Positions 52,850 to 62,928 of a stretch of 64,000 bases of DNA are shown here, piece by piece (positions within the stretch are counted from its first letter, which is position 1; the number at the start of each line of letters is the position of its first letter). A program made the position numbers and the translations under genes. The stretch is taken from NCBI RefSeq assembly GCF_003461955.1, contig NZ_QTYB01000001.1, forward strand, positions 116,332-180,331, written 5' to 3'. The notes below the pieces were generated by a model, which saw nothing but the letters and a program-made list of their open reading frames with translations, ran no database searches and had not been told where the DNA came from. The DNA comes from Ruminococcus sp. AM36-2AA (GTDB lineage Bacteria; Bacillota; Clostridia; Lachnospirales; Lachnospiraceae).

Positions 52850-53140
52850 TTACGGAAGAATGATCTTTTTCTTATCCTTTTTACCTTCTCTGTAGAGAAC
52901 GATCTTTTTACCGATCACCTGTACTACCTGAGATCTTGTTCTCTCTGCAAGGACCTGTGCCATTTCACGTGGGTCTTCCAGACAGTTCTGAAGAACACTG
53001 ATCTTGATCAGCTCTCTTGCTGCAAGAGCTTCCTCAACAGCAGCAGTATTTTCAGGAGTAAGACCTCCCTTGCCAAGCTGAAGAATCGGATCCATGGTCA
53101 TGGCAAGGCCTTTTAAATATGCTCTCTGCTTACTTGTCAT
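52850..53140 (-). CDS. yhbY: CRM-domain RNA-binding protein YhbY
   Basis: Small ribosome-assembly RNA-binding protein. LKGLAMTMDPILQLGKGGLT contains the variant GxxG loop (GKGG), followed by AAVEEALAARELIKISVLQN and VQVIGKKIVLYREGKK. It sits between obgE and nadD, both ribosome-linked or NAD genes, in the standard Firmicute order. The length is 96 residues. Confidence 0.92.
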   Translation of the reverse strand: MTSKQRAYLKGLAMTMDPILQLGKGGLTPENTAAVEEALAARELIKISVLQNCLEDPREMAQVLAERTRSQVVQVIGKKIVLYREGKKDKKKIILP

Positions 53141-53152
53141 TTGTCATACCTC

Positions 53153-54454
<1,302 letters not shown>

Positions 54455-54460
54455 CTATTC

Positions 54461-54499
54461 CAAAAAAAGGCTCCAAACCGGATCGATTTGAAGCCTTTT
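54461..54499 (-). terminator. Terminator between rpmA and obgE
   Basis: AAAAGGCTCCAAA (54465-54477) pairs with TTTGAAGCCTTTT (54487-54499) with one mismatch, with seven T on the minus-strand exit. It probably limits read-through from the ribosomal protein genes into obgE. Confidence 0.75.
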
Positions 54500-54509
54500 A
54501 CCTATTTCA

Positions 54510-54797
54510 TTACTCTGCGTCTACAGGAACGATAGAAACCTGTTTCTTATCGCGACCTTTTCTTGTGAATCTTACGACTCCGTCTGTAAGTGCAAATAAA
54601 GTATAGTCTTTACCGCAGCCTACGTTTTCACCTGGGTGAATCTTGGTTCCGCGCTGTCTGTAAAGAATGTTTCCGGCTTTTACAAACTGTCCGTCTGCTC
54701 TTTTCGCACCTAATCTCTTAGACTCGGAATCACGACCGTTCTTTGTAGAACCAACTCCCTTTTTATGTGCGAATAACTGAAGGTTCATCTTCATCAT
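54510..54797 (-). CDS. rpmA: Ribosomal protein L27 with N-terminal cleavage extension
   Basis: Structural protein of the 50S subunit near the peptidyl-transferase centre. The N-terminus [20 protein letters not shown] carries the Firmicute extension ending in LQLF, which the protease Prp removes before Ala; prp is the adjacent upstream gene. [20 protein letters not shown] and [17 protein letters not shown] are L27 hallmarks. AAGGAGGTG precedes the start. The length is 95 residues. Confidence 0.97.
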   Translation of the reverse strand: MMKMNLQLFAHKKGVGSTKNGRDSESKRLGAKRADGQFVKAGNILYRQRGTKIHPGENVGCGKDYTLFALTDGVVRFTRKGRDKKQVSIVPVDAE

Positions 54798-54802
54798 TGT
54801 TG

Positions 54803-55123
54803 TTACACCTCCTTGACTTTTACTGTCAAATATCGATTGTTATAACTACCAGCAATTTCCGTCAGACCGAGAAGTAAGGAATCCATAAGGAGCATCCCCC
54901 GTTCAGAAAGATCATTTCTGAAATGAATGGAAACAAATCCATCCTTTTCCTGCACATCAAATTTATCATCTGTAAACTTCTCAAGAGAATTTACAGTGGT
55001 AATAATCAGTGCAGACACAGCAGCACAGACAATATCCTGTCCAGCTTCCGCATAACCGGCATGTCCCTTCGAAATAAATTCTACGTAAGATCCGTTTTTC
55101 TTTCTGACTTTAATTGTAATCAT
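54803..55123 (-). CDS. prp: Ribosomal-processing cysteine protease Prp
   Basis: Cleaves the N-terminal extension of L27. The catalytic His and Cys lie in [20 protein letters not shown]. The gene stands between rplU and rpmA, the hallmark position in Firmicutes. It is 6 nt from rpmA. The length of 106 residues is normal. Confidence 0.95.
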   Translation of the reverse strand: MITIKVRKKNGSYVEFISKGHAGYAEAGQDIVCAAVSALIITTVNSLEKFTDDKFDVQEKDGFVSIHFRNDLSERGMLLMDSLLLGLTEIAGSYNNRYLTVKVKEV

Positions 55124-55135
55124 GATGACACCAGA

Positions 55136-55450
55136 TTAACCGTTAATCTTTTCGATCTTAACTTTGGTGTACTGCTGTCTGTGTCCGTTTTTCTTGTGAT
55201 ATCCAGTTTTGCGTTTGTATTTGTAAACGATGACCTTGCGATTCTTACCGTTTTCAACTACAGAAGCGGTAACACTGGCATCTTTTACATCTTCGCCAAC
55301 TTTTAATCCGTCATTGCTAACTGCGATTACGTTGTCAAATGTTACGGTTTCACCAGCTTCTACACCGAGCTTTTCAACTTTAATTACGTCACCCTCGGCA
55401 ACCTTGTACTGTTTACCACCTGTTGCAATAATTGCGTACATCTGTGGCAC
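55136..55450 (-). CDS. rplU: Ribosomal protein L21
   Basis: 50S structural protein binding 23S rRNA. It begins [20 protein letters not shown]; the classical start [12 protein letters not shown] is three codons in. [20 protein letters not shown] and [13 protein letters not shown] ends are typical (here [11 protein letters not shown]). TTAGGAGGTG precedes the ATG. It is the first gene of the rplU-prp-rpmA operon. The length is 104 residues. Confidence 0.97.
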   Translation of the reverse strand: MPQMYAIIATGGKQYKVAEGDVIKVEKLGVEAGETVTFDNVIAVSNDGLKVGEDVKDASVTASVVENGKNRKVIVYKYKRKTGYHKKNGHRQQYTKVKIEKING

Positions 55451-55533
55451 CTCCTAATTATTTACTCGCCAAATTCGGTGGCTTCTGTCTTAAAACTGAA
55501 GCTCTTTAACCTCTTTGTGCGGCATACTCGATT
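55451..55533 (-). ncRNA. Probable L21 leader
   Basis: About 80 nt of untranslated leader separate the promoter from rplU. Its position and size fit the L21 autoregulatory leader of Firmicutes, with a short pairing region around GAAGCC and GGCTTC-like segments (minus strand). Called mainly from context; the fold was not computed. Confidence 0.45.
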
Positions 55534-55562
55534 ATCATAACAGCGACTTACTGTTCTGTCAA
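55534..55562 (-). promoter_or_regulatory. rplU operon promoter
   Basis: On the minus strand TTGACA (55562-55557), exactly 17 bp, TATGAT (55539-55534). Near-consensus and well placed for the L21 leader. Confidence 0.85.
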
Positions 55563-55582
55563 TAGTTTTTTTGACATTTTTA

Positions 55583-56806
55583 TTATTTTTTTGCAATTTC
55601 CCGGATATCTTCAATCACAGGGCGTCTTACTTTCTTTCTGGTCATTTCCAGGATGTGTAATGGCGTGATATCAATGGCCCGGCTCTTTATCGGATCCTTT
55701 CTGAGAAGCTTCTGTAAAACATGGAAGAGTTCATCTCTGTGATCCGGGTTTTCCATATTGATAAAATCGATCAGGATAATGCCTGAAAGATTCCGAAGCC
55801 GTAATTGCCGGCTGATCTCCGCTGCAGCTTCCAGATTGATCTTACGGAAAGTTTCTTCCATTTTCTTCTTTCCGGTATATTTTCCGCTGTTTACATCAAT
55901 CGATACAAAAGCCTCCGTCTGCTGGATCACCAGAAAACCACCGCTATTCAGCCATACCTTTTCCTTCTGGATCGTATCCAGTGCCGTTTCCACACGATAC
56001 AACTTATAAAGAGGAAGTAGTTTATCCTGATAAAAACGAAGCTTTTCTTTAAGCTCTGGACTGATCTCTTCCAGATATCCCTGGATCACTTCCCTGATCT
56101 CGGGCACATCGGTGATGATCTCATCCAGATCACGGCCATAGGCATCCCGTACAGCCGCCACATAAAATGGTTCGGTCTCCAGAACAAGGCTGAAGCAGGT
56201 ACGGTTCCGTCCCTGAACCACAGCTTTATGGTAACGGCCCTTCAGCCATTCCAGTTCCTTCAGGATTTCTTTTTTGGAAGCATCTGCGGCATTGGTACGA
56301 ACAATGATCCCGAATTCTTTATCCGGGCGGTCTGCTTCTTCTTTCAGCCATCCGCTGAGACGATGACGGTCTTCCTGTGTCAGTTTGGAAGACAGGCCAA
56401 ATTTTTTATCTCCTGTGGTAAGAACAAGATATCTTCCTGTAAAATTCAGATTAGACGTCAGTGCAGGAAGTTTTCCCTTCATGGCATCCCTGCTCACCTG
56501 GACCAGAAGTTCATCTCCCGGCCGCAATGGTCCGTTTCCTTTTCTTCCTGCGGAAAAAACAGCTCTCTGCGCTTCCGCAAGGGGATAGTAACATCTCTTT
56601 CCAGGTCCGATCTGGACAAAAGCCGCCTGGATATTGGATGCGATATTTTCAACCTGTCCGGTATAGATATTTCCAAGAATGGATTTTTCCTGATCGGATT
56701 CCAGCCGGACCTCCACAATCCGTTCCTCTTCAATAAGAGCCGCAACTGTACACGGAACATCATGGATCTCCATCCTTGTTATGATCAGTTTACTCAATTT
56801 CCTCAC
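55583..56806 (-). CDS. rng: Ribonuclease E/G family endoribonuclease
   Basis: Single-strand endoribonuclease in RNA processing. The S1-like domain (GNIYTGQVENIASNIQAAFV) lies at about residues 44-120. Catalytic metal aspartates are in VSIDVNSGKYTGKK and ILIDFINMENPDHRDE. The long C-terminal scaffold and zinc-link cysteines of RNase E are absent, so it resembles RNase G. I give the GTG at 56806, but a TTG at 56797 behind GGTGAGG and an ATG at 56773 are alternatives. It overlaps the DUF2344 gene. The length is 407 residues. Confidence 0.88.
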   Translation of the reverse strand: MRKLSKLIITRMEIHDVPCTVAALIEEERIVEVRLESDQEKSILGNIYTGQVENIASNIQAAFVQIGPGKRCYYPLAEAQRAVFSAGRKGNGPLRPGDELLVQVSRDAMKGKLPALTSNLNFTGRYLVLTTGDKKFGLSSKLTQEDRHRLSGWLKEEADRPDKEFGIIVRTNAADASKKEILKELEWLKGRYHKAVVQGRNRTCFSLVLETEPFYVAAVRDAYGRDLDEIITDVPEIREVIQGYLEEISPELKEKLRFYQDKLLPLYKLYRVETALDTIQKEKVWLNSGGFLVIQQTEAFVSIDVNSGKYTGKKKMEETFRKINLEAAAEISRQLRLRNLSGIILIDFINMENPDHRDELFHVLQKLLRKDPIKSRAIDITPLHILEMTRKKVRRPVIEDIREIAKK

Positions 56807-57506
56807 CTAATGATTCCAGCGTCACAAAACGCGGGCTTGCATTTTCTCCCTGGTCTGCATACATTTCCAGACGTTTCACTGTAAAGGCAAATTCCGGAAG
56901 TTCTTCTCCCAGCCATTTGAAGAATGTATTTGTTACCAGTTCTGGTTTCGTGTAATTGGAACTTGCAGATGCCAGCATATAAAAGAAGCCATTCTCCCTT
57001 ACTTCCATTTTATAGATATTCGGTCGAAGATCGATTTCCTTTTCACTGCGCTTGGTCTGCTTGGTCACTTTGATCTCCGGCTGTGCCAGAAATTCTTCCA
57101 CTCGGCTTTTCCATTCAATAGAAGGCTCCTTGCCCAGCCGGAACTCCACAAGGTAATCTGCTGCTGCCACCAGCGCCATCGCTTTACCAGCTTTTCCATC
57201 CTCTACCTTGCGGACACTTACGATATGCATCCCCTCTGCCATCTGTTCATCCAGACGAGCCGCAATCTCAGACGTAGCCATGTCTTCTGCCATCTCCAAG
57301 TCAAAATAATCTCCCAGGCTTTCCATTCCAACTCCAAGAGGAACTGCAAAAGACATGATCATATGGGGACTGTATCCTCCCGAAAAAGCCACTGGAAGCT
57401 CTGCACGGCGTATCGCCTTCTGGAAATAACGCATGGTATCCAGATGTCCCACAAACTTCATAGGACCCTCTTTACTGAATTTAATTCTTACCTTCAAGGC
57501 AGACAC
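56790..57506 (-). CDS. TIGR03936/DUF2344 radical-SAM-associated protein
   Basis: Family of unknown biochemical role that is almost always next to, or fused with, the radical-SAM protein found here. Hallmarks are KEGPMKFVGHLDTMRYFQKA, RAELPVAFSGGYSPHMIMSF and PLGVGMESLGDYFDLEM. It overlaps the radical-SAM gene by 26 nt and the RNase gene by 17 nt, showing tight coupling. The length is 238 residues. An RNA-modification role is possible but unproven. Confidence 0.88.
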   Translation of the reverse strand: MSALKVRIKFSKEGPMKFVGHLDTMRYFQKAIRRAELPVAFSGGYSPHMIMSFAVPLGVGMESLGDYFDLEMAEDMATSEIAARLDEQMAEGMHIVSVRKVEDGKAGKAMALVAAADYLVEFRLGKEPSIEWKSRVEEFLAQPEIKVTKQTKRSEKEIDLRPNIYKMEVRENGFFYMLASASSNYTKPELVTNTFFKWLGEELPEFAFTVKRLEMYADQGENASPRFVTLESLGEEIE

Positions 57507-59352
57507 CTCCTTTAAATTTCATAGCTCCACATGCAGAACATTTCTGACGGCAGTTTTCTGTCACAACACCCTCTTTTGCACGCTGCCATTCACGCTCCAG
57601 GAATTTACGGCTGACACCAGTATCAATGAAATCCCATGGAAGGATCTCATCCAGGCTTCTTTCACGAAGTGTGTAGAATGTCATATCCACGCCACATTCA
57701 GCCATAGCTTCTTTCCAGATACCATAATCAAAATTTTCTGTCCATGCATCATAGAGAGCACCTTTTTCATAAGCTTTCAGGATCACATCTGCACATCGTC
57801 TGTCACCTCGTGCCAGGAATCCCTCCAGTGCTGTTACATCCGGCTCATGCCAGTTGTAACGGATGCTTCTCTGGTTCAGCTGTGCACGGATCTCACTCTT
57901 AACCACTTTGGCTTTTTCCACAAAATCCTGCTCTGTATACATCGGTGCCCACTGGAATGGTGTAAACGGTTTCGGTACAAAGAAGGAGGTGCTGACATTG
58001 ATCTGTACTTTGCCCTTCCTCTGTTCTTTCGGAACCACTTCATAATAGGTTTCCGCGATCTTCTGAGCCAGATGTGCGATTCCCTTCATATCGTCTTCTG
58101 TTTCTGTTGGAAGGCCAAGCATAAAATAAAGTTTTACCTGATTCCAGCCGCCTTTAAACGCCTCGCCAGCGCCATGGAGGATTACTTCCTCTGTCAGTCC
58201 TTTGTTAATAACATCACGAAGTCTCTGTGAACCTGCCTCCGGTGCAAAAGTCAGGCTGCTTTTCTTTACATCCTGCACTTTGCTCATAACATCCAACGCA
58301 AAGGCATCGATCCTGAGGGACGGAAGAGAAATATTGATCGCTTTTCCATGAAACTCCTCGATCAGAAAATTCACCAGTTCTTTCAACTGAGAATAGTCAC
58401 TGGAACTTAAAGAACTGAGGGAAATCTCTTCGTGTCCTGTATTTTTCAGCATGACCCGTGCGGATTCTTTCAGAGTTTCAACATCACGTTCACGGGTAGG
58501 ACGGTAGATCATTCCTGCCTGGCAGAAACGACATCCACGGATGCATCCTCGCTGGATTTCCAGAGTCACACGATCCTGTGTAGCCTTGATATGTGGAACA
58601 ACCGGTGCCTCCACTGCACGATATTCTTTTTCCATATCTATGATCAGCTGTTTCTGGACTTTTTCCGGAACACCTTCCTCAGTTGGTACAAAAGACGCAA
58701 TCGTGCCGTCTTCTTTATAGGTAACCTCATAAAGAGATGGAACATAAATTCCCGGAATCTTAGCTGCTGCCAGAAGGAAATCTCTCCTGCTGCCCCCGAC
58801 CTTCTTATTGGCCTTATAAGCATCAAAAAGAGCATCGTAAACCGTCTCGCCCTCTCCAATATAAAACAGGTCAAAAAACGGCGCCAACGGCTCCGGATTA
58901 TACGCACAGGCACCACCACCGATCACAATCGGGAAATCCTCACCACGGTCCGCACTTTTCAGCGGAATCCCGCTGAGATCCAGTACCTGGAGGATATTGG
59001 TATAACACATTTCATAACCAAGAGTGATCCCAAGGAAATCAAAATCACGGATCGGCTCCTGGGACTCCAGTGCAAATAACGGGATATTCTGTTCTCTCAT
59101 CACCTTATCCAGATCCGGCCATGGAGAAAAAAGGCGCTCACACCATACGTCCTCACGCTGGTTGAACATGTTGTAGAGGATCATCATGCCGAGATTTGAC
59201 ATGCCGATCTCATAGACATCCGGGAAACACATTGCAAAACGGATATCTATCTCATTTTTATCTTTCATGACAGAGTTGACTTCACCGCCGATATAGCGGG
59301 CGGCCTTATCAACTTTAAGTAAAATTTTATCACTTAATGCTAACTTTCTCAT
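57481..59352 (-). CDS. TIGR03960-type B12-binding radical SAM protein
   Basis: Radical SAM protein with an N-terminal B12-binding-like domain (DIRFAMCFPDVYEIGMSNLG, IVIGGGACAYNPEPLAPFFD). The cluster ligands are in IQRGCIRGCRFCQAGMIYRP (CxxxCxxC), and a Cys cluster ENCRQKCSACGAM ends the chain. The substrate is unknown. The ATG at 59352 has GAAAGGATA upstream; the frame extends further but without a good start. With DUF2344 and RNase E/G it forms an operon that leads towards rplU. The length is 623 residues. Confidence 0.9.
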   Translation of the reverse strand: MRKLALSDKILLKVDKAARYIGGEVNSVMKDKNEIDIRFAMCFPDVYEIGMSNLGMMILYNMFNQREDVWCERLFSPWPDLDKVMREQNIPLFALESQEPIRDFDFLGITLGYEMCYTNILQVLDLSGIPLKSADRGEDFPIVIGGGACAYNPEPLAPFFDLFYIGEGETVYDALFDAYKANKKVGGSRRDFLLAAAKIPGIYVPSLYEVTYKEDGTIASFVPTEEGVPEKVQKQLIIDMEKEYRAVEAPVVPHIKATQDRVTLEIQRGCIRGCRFCQAGMIYRPTRERDVETLKESARVMLKNTGHEEISLSSLSSSDYSQLKELVNFLIEEFHGKAINISLPSLRIDAFALDVMSKVQDVKKSSLTFAPEAGSQRLRDVINKGLTEEVILHGAGEAFKGGWNQVKLYFMLGLPTETEDDMKGIAHLAQKIAETYYEVVPKEQRKGKVQINVSTSFFVPKPFTPFQWAPMYTEQDFVEKAKVVKSEIRAQLNQRSIRYNWHEPDVTALEGFLARGDRRCADVILKAYEKGALYDAWTENFDYGIWKEAMAECGVDMTFYTLRERSLDEILPWDFIDTGVSRKFLEREWQRAKEGVVTENCRQKCSACGAMKFKGGVCLEGKN

Positions 59353-59583
59353 CTTTATCCTTTCAATTTTTTGTACATACTCAACAAAAACAGGTATATA
59401 ATTTAAGGATGAGTATGCAGTTATTGTCTTTGAACAGGCTTCAAAAGTGTACAAAACTGTGAGCACTTTTGGAGCTTATCATTCATCAAAAAATCTATTT
59501 GGTCACAAACTTTTTTCAAGCTGCCATAAGAGTTTTTGACCTGGAGTTTCTGAACACCCCATAATGTTCCTATTATACCTAGA

Positions 59584-59921
59584 TTATTCCATAAGTTCAA
59601 GCAGATAATCGTCGTCAAACGGATTTTCATAAATTTTACCGACTGGAACTTTCGAAGATGCCTTTATCTGGTTACGATAATTTTTCTTTTTGGAAGGAAT
59701 CTGCAAACGGAAGGCATGTTTCTGGATCCTTTTAATCTGAAAATCTGCGTCTGATAAGAATTCACATACTCCCTGTAACTTCTTTCAGCTTCTTCCTTTG
59801 ATGAAAAACCTGCAATGTGCCCATACTCGATGGTATAAGTATCGGGATTTACCGTTTTTATGAGATGTCCCCAGGTACTGTCGTTGATTTGAAATACCGG
59901 ATGATTGATTTTTTTGTTCAT
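59584..59921 (-). pseudogene. Unknown small gene broken by a frameshift
   Basis: The first part reads MNKKINHPVFQINDSTWGHL to SYQTQIFRLK. At a run of four T (59730-59733, A-run in the gene) the frame is lost, and the sensible continuation lies in another frame: RIQKHAFRLQIPSKKKNY and NPFDDDYLLELME, stopping at 59584-59586. Restoring one base gives about 113 residues. No family recognised. It may be a recent frameshift or a homopolymer reading error. Confidence 0.6.
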
Positions 59922-59974
59922 TATTTTATTTCTCTCTATTTTTTAGTGGATATATCATATTTTGATGCAATTCT

Positions 59975-60319
59975 TTATTTATTTGGAATTATACTCCTGC
60001 TTTCTTCCAATACGGTCTGTTCCCACTTCCGCATAGCCGCTACTTCCCTGTCTGTATGAAGCCAATGCTGCCCATTTTCCACAAAATTCAGTCGGCAATT
60101 ATTTTCTTCCGAAAATCTCTTTACAATCTTATACGGGATCATTTCATCCTGAGTTCCATATAAAATATTTGTTTCTTTACAGATCGACTTTACTGGATGT
60201 TCCCGCACCCAACACAAATACTTCCAGGACAAAACCACTCCCGTTTCTGTTTTAATCTCCTGACTTTCTTTTAACTGCTCTTCTGTTACCTGTGCCTGTA
60301 ACATCATATTAGAAATCAT
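59975..60319 (-). pseudogene. Alpha/beta hydrolase C-terminal fragment
   Basis: The sequence ILYGTQDEMIPYKIVKRFSE followed by NGQHWLHTDREVAAMRKWEQ matches the end of an alpha/beta hydrolase, with the acid Asp in GTQDEM and the catalytic His in GQHWLH. The nucleophile serine half is missing, so it cannot be an active hydrolase. It overlaps the start of the esterase-like fragment by 4 nt, showing that deletions have fused two genes. Confidence 0.6.
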
Positions 60320-60600
60320 ATTTTGAACACATCCAGCTTTAATTGCTGAAATTCCTGATTTCCATGAGTTGCTTCACCTAATGCAACAATCTTTGCCTGT
60401 TCTGGAATTGAAATATCTTCAACTGTTACCGCATATTTTTCAAATTCATTTATATCGGCACATTTTCCCGTTCCCAGTCCGCCAAAATAAGAATAAATAC
60501 TCCCAAGCAAAGCTACAGAAGCCACTACTGTCAATAGCCCGTATTTCAAGACTGAATATTTCCTTTTCTTATGTTTTCTGTTTTTCTTGTATTTACTCAC
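60316..60600 (-). pseudogene. Erythromycin esterase-like N-terminal fragment
   Basis: A basic start and a transmembrane segment (YGLLTVVASVALLGSIYSYF) lead to IPEQAKIVALGEATHGNQEF, the conserved opening of erythromycin-esterase-like proteins with Glu and His active-site residues. The frame stops after about 95 residues, where about 400 are expected. It is therefore a truncated remnant; resistance activity is not expected. Confidence 0.6.
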
Positions 60601-60741
60601 AATTATATTCCTGCTTTCTTCACAGATAGCTTATTTTATTTTGTCTCTAATTTTCATATAAACAAATCTTTTATCAGCGGTTTTCCTGCTTATTGTACAA
60701 AAAAAGACACAGGCAAAAATTTTTTATTTCTGCTCTGCGTC

Positions 60742-60924
60742 TTAGCGTCTGGCGTCTTTCTTATATTCCACTATATGATCTTTTACATTGATAATAAAAT
60801 TTTTTTTACATTTCGGACAAAACAAAGGAAAATTTTTTAGTTCTGTGTTTTCCAAAACCTGCGTCCTTGTTTTCGCTTTACACTCTGGACATAAAATCCA
60901 TTTATCCGTTATGATTGATTTCAC
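60742..60924 (-). CDS. Cysteine-rich KTR protein
   Basis: A small zinc-ribbon-like protein of the Cys_rich_KTR family, often carried on conjugative transposons. WILCPECKAKTRTQVLENTE and NFPLFCPKCKKNFIINVK show two CPxCK knuckles and the KTR motif. The expected tail PDAKTQSR is found in the next frame just after the stop, so the last residues (KKDARR) are probably altered by a small frameshift. The core is intact at 60 residues. Confidence 0.75.
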   Translation of the reverse strand: MKSIITDKWILCPECKAKTRTQVLENTELKNFPLFCPKCKKNFIINVKDHIVEYKKDARR

Positions 60925-60939
60925 TCTTCCTCGTCTCCT

Positions 60940-61351
60940 TTAATTATTTAATTCCATCCTATAAAGGTGCATTCCCAAAACCGCCTGAAAACCTGTTGCT
61001 GCAAAAACACTGAACCTCTCGACTATTCCAAAATACTCTTTCGGAACAATGTTCATACCTAATGCACCAACCATCATCATTCCAAGTGCTATTCCTGCAA
61101 ATACCCCATAGGAACAACAGCTTCTGTTTTTTATCCCGGAAATAATGATTAAGATTAGTGATATGATAGATAACAATACAACGATTACCGTTGACAAAAT
61201 GTGCATCTGATCCTGAAAGATCGCTTACTGCCTGTGCCATCCAGTTATATCCAGGATAAGCAAGTGGAGAAAATACAACTGCCGCAGTATAAGAAATAAA
61301 TGCAGCAACTCCAAGCAGTCCGCAATAATTTATAAAATTCTTTTTCTTCAT
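60940..61351 (-). pseudogene. DUF998 membrane protein with internal deletion
   Basis: The N-terminal part (GLLGVAAFISYTAAVVFSPL, YPGYNWMAQAVSDLSG) and the C-terminal part (HILSTVIVVLLSIISLILII, VPKEYFGIVERFSVFAATGF) both fit DUF998 proteins, but they lie in different frames and about 80 central residues are missing. A deletion with frame change is inferred. It starts 4 nt inside the upstream tetR gene, so the pair once formed a regulated unit. Confidence 0.7.
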
Positions 61352-61959
61352 TTTACTGCATTCTCCTTACAAAACCATTGCAGATATTCGTCAAGATCGT
61401 TTCTTTCCTGATTCTCTGTTTTACATCCTCCACTTCTAAGGTCCAGTTCATAATCCATAAGTCCATGAACTGTCATTGCAAAACTTACTGCACTCATATC
61501 TGCATTTTGAAAATGAAGTAATTTGTGTACTTCCATTGCATAGAATAACTGTTTCGTTGCAATGATCATTTTTTCTGTTTCCTCTGCCAGAATTTTAGCA
61601 GCCATCGGCTGGATATTTCGCTCAGAATAAATAACCTTATAGAAATTCAGCATATGTTCCTGCTGATTCATATGAAAGTATCCTCCAACCATCATCCTTA
61701 ATATTTCCAATGCACTCTTTCCGGCAAAAATAACCGTATAATCAATCGCACCTACATTGGCATTCTTCTTTGCTTCTTCCCGGAGAAATTGATACATTGC
61801 TTCCACAAGTTCCTCTTTCGATGCAAAATGATTGTATAATGATGGTTTTTTTATCCCAACTTTATCTGCAATCATATTCATAGATACGTTACCAAGTCCT
61901 TTATTTGCCGCCAGTTCCAATGTAGCCATGATAATCTCTTTTTTTCTCGTATCACTCAT
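61348..61959 (-). CDS. TetR/AcrR-family regulator
   Basis: An intact one-component repressor. The N-terminal HTH is clear (LELAANKGLGNVSMNMIADK, VGIKKPSLYNHFASKEELVE). The C-terminal ligand domain is variable. A palindrome AACTACCA-TT-TGGTAGTT sits 47 nt upstream of the start, a plausible operator. It is coupled to the broken DUF998 gene, which was presumably its target. The length of 203 residues is normal. Confidence 0.88.
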   Translation of the reverse strand: MSDTRKKEIIMATLELAANKGLGNVSMNMIADKVGIKKPSLYNHFASKEELVEAMYQFLREEAKKNANVGAIDYTVIFAGKSALEILRMMVGGYFHMNQQEHMLNFYKVIYSERNIQPMAAKILAEETEKMIIATKQLFYAMEVHKLLHFQNADMSAVSFAMTVHGLMDYELDLRSGGCKTENQERNDLDEYLQWFCKENAVK

Positions 61960-62005
61960 TATTCGTTTTAACCATCCCCTATATATTACCTATTGGTTTT
62001 GTTTT

Positions 62006-62023
62006 AACTACCATTTGGTAGTT
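62006..62023. promoter_or_regulatory. Palindromic operator of TetR gene
   Basis: AACTACCATTTGGTAGTT has perfect 8-bp arms around TT. Its position just upstream of the tetR gene suggests autoregulation. Confidence 0.65.
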
Positions 62024-62149
62024 TTGCTATATCACATTGATCTGCATAATTCAAGTACATGTTTTACTTTAATTCCGTCCCGAATAAACCATTAATTGAA
62101 TATCATTATCCGATGATGGTTTACCAGTAAAATCTCCTGCCCTTTACAT

Positions 62150-62178
62150 GTGAAGTGGATATTCACAATCCACTTCAC
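62150..62178 (-). repeat. Dispersed palindromic repeat, copy D (compensated variant)
   Basis: GTGAAGTGGAT (62150-62160), loop ATTCACA, ATCCACTTCAC (62168-62178): a perfect 11-bp stem. Compared with copy B the stem pair G-C is changed to A-T on both sides. It reaches into the stop codon of the GNAT gene. Confidence 0.65.
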
Positions 62179-62819
62179 TAAAATAACTGCCCCGGTAGTT
62201 TTTTCTTCTCTTTATAAGGAAACAACTTATCAAATTCTTCGGTTTCCTTTTCGTCTACAAAATATCCCGCTGGTGTCGCATACTCTCCCGTAATACCATC
62301 CAGATAGCCAGGAATCAGCTCTCTGCATAAAAAGAAAGTCGCATCCTGCCCTTCTTCTAGTCCATGATAACGAATGTTAAATTCTCTTGCCGGTCTGAAT
62401 CCACTTTTCCCATAAAAATCAATATTTCCCTCAAAGCAGACTGCACCACAACCAAATTTCGCAGCCTTGTCTAATGAATAATCCAGTAAGACTTTTCCAT
62501 ATCCTTGTCTTTTCAGTTCTGGAGTAATACAAATCGGTCCCATAGTCATAATTGGAATATTTCTTCCATCATCCGCTTTAATACTTGTTCTCATAAACAT
62601 ATTCTGACCGATCAACTTACCATCTTCATCATTTTCATTAAGAAGCATCACAAAATCCAGTTCTGGAACAAATGCCGGATCATTTCGGAGCTGATGCAAT
62701 ACATAATGCTCAAGGCATCCTGGACGATACACATTCCAAAAACTTTCTCTTACCAGATTTTCTACTTTCTGATGTTCTTCCTTTTTCTCTAAACGAATCG
62801 TAATATTACTTTTTTCCAT
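62178..62819 (-). CDS. GNAT-family N-acetyltransferase
   Basis: Acetyl-CoA-dependent transferase. ITIRLEKKEEHQKVENLVRE opens the fold. IMTMGPICITPELKRQGYGKVLL contains the acetyl-CoA loop (RQGYGK), and CFEGNIDFYGKSGFRPAREF is the C-terminal block often seen in YhbS-like members. The substrate is unknown. AAAGGATATAAAAGAA precedes the start. It stands alone in the accessory patch. The length is 213 residues. Confidence 0.85.
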   Translation of the reverse strand: MEKSNITIRLEKKEEHQKVENLVRESFWNVYRPGCLEHYVLHQLRNDPAFVPELDFVMLLNENDEDGKLIGQNMFMRTSIKADDGRNIPIMTMGPICITPELKRQGYGKVLLDYSLDKAAKFGCGAVCFEGNIDFYGKSGFRPAREFNIRYHGLEEGQDATFFLCRELIPGYLDGITGEYATPAGYFVDEKETEEFDKLFPYKEKKKLPGQLF

Positions 62820-62848
62820 TTCTTTTATATCCTTTCAAATTATTCTAG

Positions 62849-62898
62849 ATAAAAAGCCACTAATTTTGATTACTTTGCATTTATCAAAATTAATGGCT
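62849..62898 (-). terminator. Terminator of broken tetR
   Basis: AGCCACTAATTTTGAT (62855-62870) pairs with ATCAAAATTAATGGCT (62883-62898) with one mismatch; TTTTT follows on the minus strand. Confidence 0.75.
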
Positions 62899-62920
62899 CT
62901 GCGTCTAAGCGTCTGGCTCT
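62896..62920 (-). repeat. Short repeat, tail of a lost Cys-rich KTR gene
   Basis: The minus strand reads CCAGACGCTTAGACGCAGAG, nearly identical to the sequence after the KTR gene (60733-60754). It would encode the family tail PDA-x-TQS, so it is probably the last piece of a second KTR gene. Confidence 0.5.
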
Positions 62921-62928
62921 TATGTTTT

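Noticed and set aside
59421..59630. 69-codon minus-strand frame after the radical-SAM gene
   Set aside because: No ribosome site, and it overlaps the true tail of the frameshifted gene, which lies in another frame.
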